Source: an uncultured Flavobacteriales bacterium (GTDB lineage: Bacteria; Bacteroidota; Bacteroidia; Flavobacteriales_D; Crocinitomicaceae). From it: a stretch of DNA of 8,147 nt. Every line of letters begins with the position of its first letter. The first letter of the stretch is position 1. This document shows, one piece after another, positions 1-6,102 of the stretch. Made by a program: the position numbers and the translations under genes. The notes below the pieces were generated by a model that searched no databases, was not told the DNA's origin, and saw nothing but the letters and a program-made list of their open reading frames with translations. The stretch spans positions 1 through 8,147 of the forward strand of contig CAIRMS010000081.1 of NCBI GenBank assembly GCA_903879765.1. Direction: 5' to 3'.

Positions 1-1675
1 AGACAGCAATTTTTTCACCAATTTCTTCTACTTCGATTAGTTCATCATAGTTTGCTTGCATAAGCGCATCCATATTACCGAATGCTTGCGCCAATTTTTT
101 CGCCACTGTTTCACCTACAAATCTGATTCCAAGTCCAAAAAGCACACGTTCAAAAGTGATTTTCTTTGAAGCCTCTACTCCTTTCAGTAGATTATTCGCT
201 GACTTCTCTCCCATTCGGTCCAACTCGAGTAATTGATCAAAACTTAAGGAATACAGGTCACTTACATCTTTGATTAATTTTTTAGCATACAAAACTTCAA
301 TCGTCTCCTCGCCTAATCCATCAATATTCATTGCCTTTCGACTAATGAAGTGTGCGATTTTACCTTTCACTTGTGGTGGACATGCTGTTTCATTCGGACA
401 GTAGTGTTGCGCCTCACCGTCCTTACGAACTAATAATTCATTGCATTCAGGACAATTTTCTATGAAGACGATTTTCTCCATTGATTGACGCTGACTCAAA
501 TTGACTCCAACAATTTTCGGGATAATTTCCCCTCCCTTTTCCACCTGAACGAGGTCATAAAGATGCAAGTCCAATTTTTCAATTTGATCGGCATTGTGAA
601 GAGATGCACGTTTCACCGTCGTCCCACCTAGTTGAACTGGTTTTAAATTAGCAACTGGCGTGATCGCACCTGTTCTACCAACTTGATAGGTGACAGACTC
701 CAAGATTGTTTCAACCTGACTTGTTTTAAATTTGTAGGCAATGGCCCAACGAGGTGACTTAGCTGTAAAACCTAAGCGACGTTGTTGATCATAGGAATTC
801 ACCTTGATCACGATCCCGTCAATGTCAAATGGAAGTTCATTTCTGGCAACATCCCAATGATGGATGAAGTCCATTATTCCTTGTATACTTGTTGTTTTCT
901 CAATAAATCTTTTTTCCGGTGGAGGAATTCTGAATCCCCATTCTTCAGCTTTCAAAACAGATTCGAAGTGACCTGCTTGTTGCTCATTCAATCCGTAAAG
1001 GCCGTATAAATAACAATCCAATTTACGGTCAGCAACAACCTTTGAATCCAAGGATTTTAAGGTTCCTGACGCGGTATTTCTTGGATTCGCATACAATGCC
1101 TCTCCTGCTTCTTCACGTTCTTGATTCAGCAAAGCAAATTGCTCGTGAGGCATGAATATCTCACCACGGATTTCAAAATCGAGTGGAAAATCGTGTTGTA
1201 ATTGCAGTGGAATCGTTCGGATTGTTCGGACATTTGTTGTGACCAATTCTCCTTTCTCACCATCTCCTCTGGTTACAGCAGAAGACAATTGTCCGTTTTC
1301 ATAGCGAATTCCGATCGCAACGCCATCGTATTTTAATTCACAAACATATTCCAATTCTTCGTCAATGGATTTCTTGATGCGATTTTCCCAATCCACAATT
1401 TCCACTTCGGAATAGGTATTGGAAAGAGATAGCATTGGATAGCGGTGAAAAACAGCTTCAAATTTCTTTGTTAAATCTCCACCAACGCGCTTTGTCGGAC
1501 TGTTTTCCGAAGCAAATTGAGGGAATTCTTTTTCCAGTTTTTCCAACTCCTTCAGCAATTGATCAAAATCAAAATCTGAAATTTCAGGTGAATTGTGGAT
1601 GTAATACAATTGATTGTGATGATTTAACTCATTCACTAATCGATCGATTTCCGATTTTACCTGTTCTGAATTCAT
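1..1675 (-). CDS. ligA: NAD+-dependent DNA ligase LigA (C-terminus cut by window edge)
   Basis: LigA seals nicks in duplex DNA, using NAD+ to form a ligase-AMP intermediate in replication and repair. About 558 codons are visible of the roughly 670 usual for the family. The N-terminal Ia domain carries the LYYI...ISDFDFD pattern. The adenylation motif CELKYDG puts the nucleotidyl lysine at residue 115, its position in E. coli LigA. EIRGEIFMP, DIDGIVIKVN and SPRWAIAYKFK follow. The four zinc cysteines are at 408, 411, 426 and 432, also matching E. coli numbering. Helix-hairpin-helix sequence (IDGLGEETIE, LDRMGEKSANN, EVEEIGEKIAV) runs to the window edge, so the rest of this region and the BRCT domain are missing. 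The ATG at 1675 is supported by this register. It lies 9 bases after the prmC stop with no Shine-Dalgarno sequence, so ligA is probably the fourth gene of the protease/prmC unit. No internal stop or frameshift was seen. Confidence 0.97.
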   Translation of the reverse strand, partial: MNSEQVKSEIDRLVNELNHHNQLYYIHNSPEISDFDFDQLLKELEKLEKEFPQFASENSPTKRVGGDLTKKFEAVFHRYPMLSLSNTYSEVEIVDWENRIKKSIDEELEYVCELKYDGVAIGIRYENGQLSSAVTRGDGEKGELVTTNVRTIRTIPLQLQHDFPLDFEIRGEIFMPHEQFALLNQEREEAGEALYANPRNTASGTLKSLDSKVVADRKLDCYLYGLYGLNEQQAGHFESVLKAEEWGFRIPPPEKRFIEKTTSIQGIMDFIHHWDVARNELPFDIDGIVIKVNSYDQQRRLGFTAKSPRWAIAYKFKTSQVETILESVTYQVGRTGAITPVANLKPVQLGGTTVKRASLHNADQIEKLDLHLYDLVQVEKGGEIIPKIVGVNLSQRQSMEKIVFIENCPECNELLVRKDGEAQHYCPNETACPPQVKGKIAHFISRKAMNIDGLGEETIEVLYAKKLIKDVSDLYSLSFDQLLELDRMGEKSANNLLKGVEASKKITFERVLFGLGIRFVGETVAKKLAQAFGNMDALMQANYDELIEVEEIGEKIAV

Positions 1676-1684
1676 AGGTTAAAG

Positions 1685-2554
1685 TTACACTTTTTGTGCT
1701 TTCAACATTCGGGATTTTCCTTGTAAATCATTTCGAATTTCAATTTCCTCAAATCCAAATAATTGAATACATTCTTTCACCTCGTTTCCAAAGGATTCAT
1801 GTAATTCAAAAAACAAAAGTCCACCTTTCACCAACTTCTTATCTGCTAATTTGATGATTTCTTTGTAAAAAATAATGGGATCAACATCGTCCACAAAAAG
1901 GGCCATTTCTGGTTCATGTTCAAGGACATGCTTTGACATGGTCATTCTCTCATTATTTGGAATATACGGTGGATTGGAAACGATTACATCGTATTTCATC
2001 TCTTGAGAGAGGAAAGCAATACTAAAGTTGAGCGCATCTTCATGGATTACTTCAATATCTAGCTGTAATTTACGGGCATTTTCCTCACCTAAGTTCAATG
2101 CGTCGCGAGAGAAGTCCAAGGCTTGAACTAGTGCATTTCTAAACTTGGACTTTAATGCAAGGGAAATACATGCTGTTCCAGAACAAATATCTATGATTCG
2201 TTTAGGATCTTTTGTGCTTTCGATAATCCACTCAACGAGTTCCTCTGTTTCTGGACGCGGTATCAAGGCACGCGCATCGCACGAAATCGACAAACCAAAA
2301 AATTCCGTTTCACCAAGAAGGTATTGAAAAGGCTCATGATTCAGTAATCCTTTTACAAAACCACGAACGTACAATAAATCTGATTCGGATAAACGTTCCT
2401 GTTGATTTAAAAGTAAATCACTTGTCGACCAATTCATCCGTTTACAAATGATTTGGGTCCACATGGACTTCAATTCAGTTGGTGAGAATATGGCCGCTAG
2501 TCGATCGAAAAAGTAGTTTTTTGCAGAACTGAGCGTATTATCTGTAACGAACAT
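1685..2554 (-). CDS. prmC: Peptide chain release factor N5-glutamine methyltransferase PrmC
   Basis: PrmC (HemK) is a cytoplasmic SAM-dependent enzyme that methylates the glutamine of the GGQ motif in release factors RF1 and RF2, improving termination. The 289-residue length is normal. An N-terminal helical RF-binding domain (about 1-80) leads into QYLLGETEFFGL and IPRPETEE (98-105), a strong family signature. The SAM-binding motif I is DICSGTACISLAL (122-134). The catalytic NPPY, which holds the substrate glutamine, is at 194-197 in VSNPPYIPNNE. Motif I departs from the usual D-x-G-T-G-S-G-C-I pattern, with Cys for the first glycine and Ala for the last, but the fold and NPPY are intact, so I expect an active enzyme. 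Its ATG overlaps the stop of the NTF2-like gene by one base (TAATG), which predicts translational coupling. ligA follows 9 bases after its stop. Confidence 0.97.
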   Translation of the reverse strand: MFVTDNTLSSAKNYFFDRLAAIFSPTELKSMWTQIICKRMNWSTSDLLLNQQERLSESDLLYVRGFVKGLLNHEPFQYLLGETEFFGLSISCDARALIPRPETEELVEWIIESTKDPKRIIDICSGTACISLALKSKFRNALVQALDFSRDALNLGEENARKLQLDIEVIHEDALNFSIAFLSQEMKYDVIVSNPPYIPNNERMTMSKHVLEHEPEMALFVDDVDPIIFYKEIIKLADKKLVKGGLLFFELHESFGNEVKECIQLFGFEEIEIRNDLQGKSRMLKAQKV

Positions 2555-2556
2555 TA
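2552..2556 (-). other. TAATG stop/start overlap between NTF2-like gene and prmC
   Basis: The TAA of the NTF2-like gene and the ATG of prmC share one base. This arrangement usually allows a terminating ribosome to restart on the next gene. No Shine-Dalgarno sequence precedes it, so prmC expression probably depends on translation of the upstream gene. Confidence 0.75.
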
Positions 2557-3015
2557 TTTCTTGCGCAGCTTAATGAATTCTTTGATTTTCTCATTTTCAA
2601 TCAATACCGTCAAATTGTAATAAGCAATCTTCCATTCTCCGTTTGCATCCAAGACACATATACCACTTCCGCGACAAGATTCCATCCAAGTTTCAAGATC
2701 CTCATCGAAATATGCAACTGTGCCGTTCGCGGTAAAATTCCACATCCGCTTACTAGGTTTAAAATCCCATGCTTTTCCTTTATCGAAATATGGTTTACAA
2801 AAAGATTGAAATTCGACTTTATTCCAGCGTTCACCCGGAGCGGTGCCTAGGAAAACAAAATCTTCTGTTGTTGCATTGAAGTACTTTTGAAAGTCCGCAT
2901 TTGTTGCTGATAAATGCCAGTTATCCACGAGTTGATTCAGACGAAACGTAACTTCCCACTGTGACCAACTAAAAGAGGCAAAAAATAAAAAAAGGAAAAG
3001 TAACGATTTGCGCAT
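2554..3015 (-). CDS. Exported NTF2-like (SnoaL_3/DUF4440-type) protein
   Basis: This is a 153-residue protein of the nuclear transport factor 2/SnoaL-like superfamily. These small cone-shaped folds bind ligands or act as enzymes, but this subfamily has no established function. Residues 1-19 form a Sec signal peptide (MRKSLLFLFLFFASFSWSQ), so the product is likely periplasmic or secreted. The mature part matches the family from recall: ADFQKYF (40-46), FLGTAPGERW (55-64), KPYFDKGKAWDF (74-85), AYFDEDLETWM (101-111), RGSGIC (115-120) and GEWKIAYYNLTVLIENEK (126-143). Cys114 and Cys120 could pair after export. An ATG 30 bases upstream (3045) would add MKKPIKHKNK and overlap the protease gene. 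I prefer 3015 because the signal peptide begins there, one base after the protease stop. It overlaps prmC by one base. Family assignment is firm; the ligand or reaction is unknown. Confidence 0.88.
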   Translation of the reverse strand: MRKSLLFLFLFFASFSWSQWEVTFRLNQLVDNWHLSATNADFQKYFNATTEDFVFLGTAPGERWNKVEFQSFCKPYFDKGKAWDFKPSKRMWNFTANGTVAYFDEDLETWMESCRGSGICVLDANGEWKIAYYNLTVLIENEKIKEFIKLRKK

Positions 3016-3016
3016 C

Positions 3017-4291
3017 TTATTTTTGTGCTTTATCGGCTTTTTCACACGCTTTAACAGCTTCTTTCAAGTTAATAATTCCACCTGTTACAGATAGTAAAGG
3101 GAAATCATAATCCGTATACTTCGTGGCAGTTTGTAAGAGGATGTTTTTAATTTCGAACATACTCAAGTTAGGGAAGTAAGACTTTAGCATAGCTGCTGCA
3201 CCAGCAACCATTGGAGCAGCCATTGATGTTCCTTGCAAGTTCATATAAGCACTTTGCGGAACCGAATTGTAAATTTCTAAACCTGGGGCAAAAACGTCTA
3301 CTGTTGTTTGTCCAAAATTAGAGAAACTAGCTACCCTCGCTTCACCTGTTTCACGCGTTGATGCACCAATTGTCAACAAATGAGAAAAAGACACCTCTTG
3401 AAAATCATACTTTGCCGTTGGGAAATTCGGTTCATAATCCACATCCTTTGCATCGTTTCCTGCTGCATGAATCATCAACACTCCCATTGAATCTGCGTAA
3501 GCCATCGCTAAATACACTTCGTATTGATTGGGAGAGTAATCCTTGCCGAAAGACATATTAATCACTTGAGCGCCATTGTTCACTGCATAACGAATCGCCA
3601 ATGCCACATCCTTATCTTGCTCATCTCCATTAGGCACTGTTCGAACAGACATGATCTTCACGTTTTCAGCTACACCATCTCCACCTTTATCATTTCCGCG
3701 GATTGCAGCAATGATTCCTGAAACGTGAGTTCCATGCAAAGCGTCAGGACCTTCTACATCACTATTTCCATAATTTACATCTGAAAAATCTAAGGGATTA
3801 TCACCGATTAAGGTGCGATCGTCGTAATAAATGTTCAGGTTATAATTTAATTGATCTTCAATGTACTTTTTTGTTTCTTCGTCAAAGAGACCGTTTGCTA
3901 AACCTTCTTTGTATTGCTCCAAATTATCAAGTTCTCCATCCACTTGTGCTTTCGCATTTGCGTACATGAAATACTCAGTGTCATCGAACAACGTTTTTGG
4001 ATCAACTCCGTCATATTTATCTTTTAGCCTTGCGTAGATGCGGGTTTTTTCCAATCGTGCATTTTCTTGGTTAGCCCCTGATGCATTCCCAAGGAAATTC
4101 CACCCATGAACGTCATCGATAAATCCGTTTTTATCGTCATCAATTTTGTTTCCAGGAATCTCCTTTGTATTTACCCATATTTTTCCTTGTAAATCCTCGT
4201 GTTCAATATCAACACCTGAGTCAATTACTGCGACAACAACAGGTTGTGATTTCTTTTTCTTGAGCATTTTATACGCTTCTTCCGTGTGCAT
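3017..4291 (-). CDS. Subtilisin-like serine protease (peptidase S8), body of the gene
   Basis: This is a serine endopeptidase of MEROPS family S8. The triad is complete, numbering from the ATG at 4291: Asp24 in VAVIDSGVD, His186 in HGTHVSGIIAA and Ser356 in GTSMAAPMVAG. The oxyanion Asn279 is in IHAAGND. Asp24 and His186 are 162 residues apart, against 32 in subtilisin BPN'. The extra segment includes an acidic DDDKNGFIDD stretch (51-60), which may bind calcium, and a charged, probably helical region (about 74-160); I recall similar inserts in other Bacteroidota subtilases. The protein stops soon after the catalytic domain, with no visible type IX secretion domain. The first in-frame ATG (4291) is probably not the native start, because coding-like sequence (LNWYNGSGQG) continues upstream and the signal peptide lies in another frame. 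Used as written it would give an unexported protease. It is the first gene of the NTF2-like/prmC/ligA unit. Confidence 0.9.
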   Translation of the reverse strand: MHTEEAYKMLKKKKSQPVVVAVIDSGVDIEHEDLQGKIWVNTKEIPGNKIDDDKNGFIDDVHGWNFLGNASGANQENARLEKTRIYARLKDKYDGVDPKTLFDDTEYFMYANAKAQVDGELDNLEQYKEGLANGLFDEETKKYIEDQLNYNLNIYYDDRTLIGDNPLDFSDVNYGNSDVEGPDALHGTHVSGIIAAIRGNDKGGDGVAENVKIMSVRTVPNGDEQDKDVALAIRYAVNNGAQVINMSFGKDYSPNQYEVYLAMAYADSMGVLMIHAAGNDAKDVDYEPNFPTAKYDFQEVSFSHLLTIGASTRETGEARVASFSNFGQTTVDVFAPGLEIYNSVPQSAYMNLQGTSMAAPMVAGAAAMLKSYFPNLSMFEIKNILLQTATKYTDYDFPLLSVTGGIINLKEAVKACEKADKAQK

Positions 4292-4404
4292 TCCTTGCCC
4301 ACTTCCGTTATACCAATTTAGTGTTCCTGGTATTGCTTGAGCAAAAACTTGCGTAAAGCCCAGTCCAAAAACAATAAGTAAATAGTTTGCTGTTTCATTT
4401 GCAT
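4292..4404 (-). pseudogene. Displaced N-terminus of the S8 protease: signal peptide separated by a -1 frame change
   Basis: In the protease frame, codons upstream of 4291 read ...FGLGFTQVFAQ, AIPG, TLNWYNGSGQG and then MHTEEAYK. This is the end of a signal peptide plus a mature N-terminus, but there is no ATG, GTG or TTG before the in-frame stop at 4432-4430. In another frame, ATG at 4398 (or 4404, two codons earlier) starts MKQQTIYLLF, a normal n-region and hydrophobic core, and that frame ends at TAA 4320-4318. The two pieces join perfectly if one T is added to the T5 run (plus strand A5, 4367-4371), giving MKQQTIYLLF followed by FGLGFTQVFAQ and cleavage after VFAQ or nearby. It is therefore either a one-base loss or a sequencing error. 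The local T5 run is not a canonical X-XXY-YYZ slippery site. Confidence 0.75.
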
Positions 4405-4458
4405 TTTTTTCAAATTTAAAAATTAAACGTTAATGGGAAAGATAGGTAACACTAAAAC
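4405..4458. other. 54-base intergenic region, no convincing terminator
   Basis: The stretch lies between the amidohydrolase stop and the protease signal-peptide ATG. It contains the candidate promoter. I saw no GC-rich stem followed by a T-run. The only inverted repeat is a tiny AACT-ATA-AGTT stem across the amidohydrolase stop, too weak to act as a terminator. Read-through from the upstream genes is therefore possible. Confidence 0.6.
4411..4440 (-). promoter_or_regulatory. Candidate Bacteroidota-type promoter for the protease/NTF2/prmC/ligA unit
   Basis: On the coding strand TAAATTTG (4418-4411) matches the Bacteroidota -7 consensus TAnnTTTG exactly. Eighteen bases upstream, TTTC (4440-4437) is a 3-of-4 match to the -33 element TTTG. 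The box ends six bases before the ATG at 4404, so transcription would begin almost at the start codon and give a leaderless or nearly leaderless mRNA. The surrounding sequence is A/T-rich, so a chance match is possible. This is the only gap of any size between genes, which favours a promoter here. Confidence 0.35.
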
Positions 4459-6093
4459 TTATAGTTCATTTAAGGAATATACCTTTTTTCCACGAATAAA
4501 TGTCATCCACGCGTAGTTTTGATCAAAGGTAGATTTACTTTCTAAAGGTTTATCAAAGATGACAAAATTGGCCTTTTTCCCTTTTTCCAAACTTCCAAGT
4601 TCATTTTCTTGAAAGGAGGAAAAGGCTGCCCAAATAGTCATTCCTCTGATGACTTCATCAAACGTCAAAGATTCCTTCACAAGAAAACCATTCAAAGGTT
4701 CATTTTTCGGGTTTTTACGTTGAACGGCCGCATGAATTGTATAAAATGGATTCGTTGACTCCACTGGAAAATCAGTTCCAATGGCCAACATTCCATATTG
4801 TCGAAGTAAACTTTTGTAAGCATATGCGCCTACAAGTCGGTCTTTCCCTAATCGTTTTTCCGCCCAACGTTGATCTGTAGTCGCATGTGTTGGTTGAACA
4901 GATGGGAAAACGGCATATTGAGCAAATTTCGAGAAGTCAGTAGGGTCAATAATTTGGGAATGTTCGAGTCGAAAGCGATGATCAGGATTTCTTTCAAACG
5001 CATTTTTATATATTTCTAAAACGAGTGCATTCGCAGAATCTCCAATTCCATGCGTATTCATTTGAAAACCATTCTTCAAACAAAACTGTGCAATTTTGCG
5101 CATCTCATAAACTGAAGTTAAAAGTAAGCCATGATTCTGGTGATCATCGCTGTAAGGCTTTTTCAAAAGAGCACTTCTAGACCCAAGGGAACCATCTGCA
5201 AACACTTTGAAACTTCGAATGGATAAATTACGAAAACGATAAGGACCATTTTTCGCTGCAAATGCTCTGTTTTCTGGTGAATTCATTAACATTGCGTATA
5301 ATTCCAAGTTATATTTACCACTTGAAACCAGCGATTTAAATAGCTGAATGTGTTTAAAATCTATCCCTGCTTCATGGGTTCCTGTAATACCGTATTGAAG
5401 TAATTCATCTTGGATTTCAAGAATGGCATCCTTTACTTGATTCAATGGATACGCGGGTAGATGTTTTGAAACCAAATTAATCGCATTGTCGACAAGTAAT
5501 CCCGATGGTGCTCCGTTTTCGATTTTCACTTCCCCCCCATCGATTTTTCCTTCGCTTACCTTTGCTTTTTGAATGAGGAATTGATTCGCCAATGCAGCGT
5601 GTCCATCTACACGATATAAACAAACAGGAATATTCTTAAAAACCTCTGACAGTCTTTTATTATTTGGCACAGAGTCATTGCTCCAGAGGGATTCGTCCCA
5701 TCCGCCTCCGATAATAAATTTATTACTCGACTTGGCATAATATTTTTCACAGCGGTAAATCACTTCATCCATGGACTTCGCTCCAGAAAGGTCCACGCCA
5801 AGTTTTTGATTCGCATACATGAGTAAATGCCCATGTGCATCAGTTAGTCCAGGATACACATCTTTGCCTAGTGCATCAATTTCCTCATCACAGCGGTATT
5901 TGTTTAGTATTTGACGTTCTGGTCCTACTTCAATAATCTTCCCATCTCGAATGGCCATTGCATCATACACAGAACCCGCATCGTTCATGACATGAATTTT
6001 TGCGTTGTGTACAATTAAATCCACTTTCTGTCCTTTCATGCATGAGTTTAAAAGGAATAAGAATGTTAAAAACACAAAAGAATATCTCAACAT
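4459..6093 (-). CDS. Predicted lipoprotein amidohydrolase, YtcJ-like (Amidohydro_3 family)
   Basis: This is a metal-dependent hydrolase of the amidohydrolase superfamily, Amidohydro_3/YtcJ group. Members cleave C-N bonds in amides or formamides, but the substrate here cannot be told. The 544-residue length is typical. Residues 1-18 (MLRYSFVFLTFLFLLNSC) form a lipoprotein signal with Cys18 in a lipobox-like LLNSC, placing the enzyme on a membrane facing the periplasm. Family landmarks follow: VYPGLTDAHGHL with metal ligands His87 and His89; SFKVFADGSLGSRSA with Lys296, the likely bridging lysine; NTHGIGD with His348; RLEHSQI with His378; and IGTDFPVE with the conserved Asp441. A final beta-sandwich segment (GSLEKGKKANFVIFD) is standard. 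The ATG at 6093 is 9 bases after the Omp85 stop, so the two are probably co-transcribed. All catalytic residues appear present. Confidence 0.9.
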   Translation of the reverse strand: MLRYSFVFLTFLFLLNSCMKGQKVDLIVHNAKIHVMNDAGSVYDAMAIRDGKIIEVGPERQILNKYRCDEEIDALGKDVYPGLTDAHGHLLMYANQKLGVDLSGAKSMDEVIYRCEKYYAKSSNKFIIGGGWDESLWSNDSVPNNKRLSEVFKNIPVCLYRVDGHAALANQFLIQKAKVSEGKIDGGEVKIENGAPSGLLVDNAINLVSKHLPAYPLNQVKDAILEIQDELLQYGITGTHEAGIDFKHIQLFKSLVSSGKYNLELYAMLMNSPENRAFAAKNGPYRFRNLSIRSFKVFADGSLGSRSALLKKPYSDDHQNHGLLLTSVYEMRKIAQFCLKNGFQMNTHGIGDSANALVLEIYKNAFERNPDHRFRLEHSQIIDPTDFSKFAQYAVFPSVQPTHATTDQRWAEKRLGKDRLVGAYAYKSLLRQYGMLAIGTDFPVESTNPFYTIHAAVQRKNPKNEPLNGFLVKESLTFDEVIRGMTIWAAFSSFQENELGSLEKGKKANFVIFDKPLESKSTFDQNYAWMTFIRGKKVYSLNEL

Positions 6094-6102
6094 AACATTT
6101 TA

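Noticed and set aside
782..1677. Plus-strand open frames at 782-1009 and 1435-1677
   Set aside because: They are antisense to well-conserved ligA sequence and show no recognisable protein features.
3016..3045. Longer start for the NTF2-like gene (MKKPIKHKNK extension)
   Set aside because: It overlaps the protease coding region, adds a lysine-rich stretch ahead of a complete signal peptide, and the ATG at 3015 lies just one base after the protease stop.
4146..4340. Plus-strand open frame antisense to the protease N-terminus
   Set aside because: It mirrors the conserved VAVIDSGVD region of the protease and has no independent support.
4366..4372. Programmed -1 ribosomal frameshifting at the T5 run
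   Set aside because: The heptamer G-TTT-TTG does not fit X-XXY-YYZ, since the P-site tRNA would mismatch after slipping, and five T are too few for efficient transcriptional slippage. A mutation or sequencing error is simpler.
4454..4466. Inverted repeat AACT-ATA-AGTT at the amidohydrolase stop as a terminator
   Set aside because: A 4-bp A/T-rich stem is too weak, and no GC-rich hairpin with a T-run follows.
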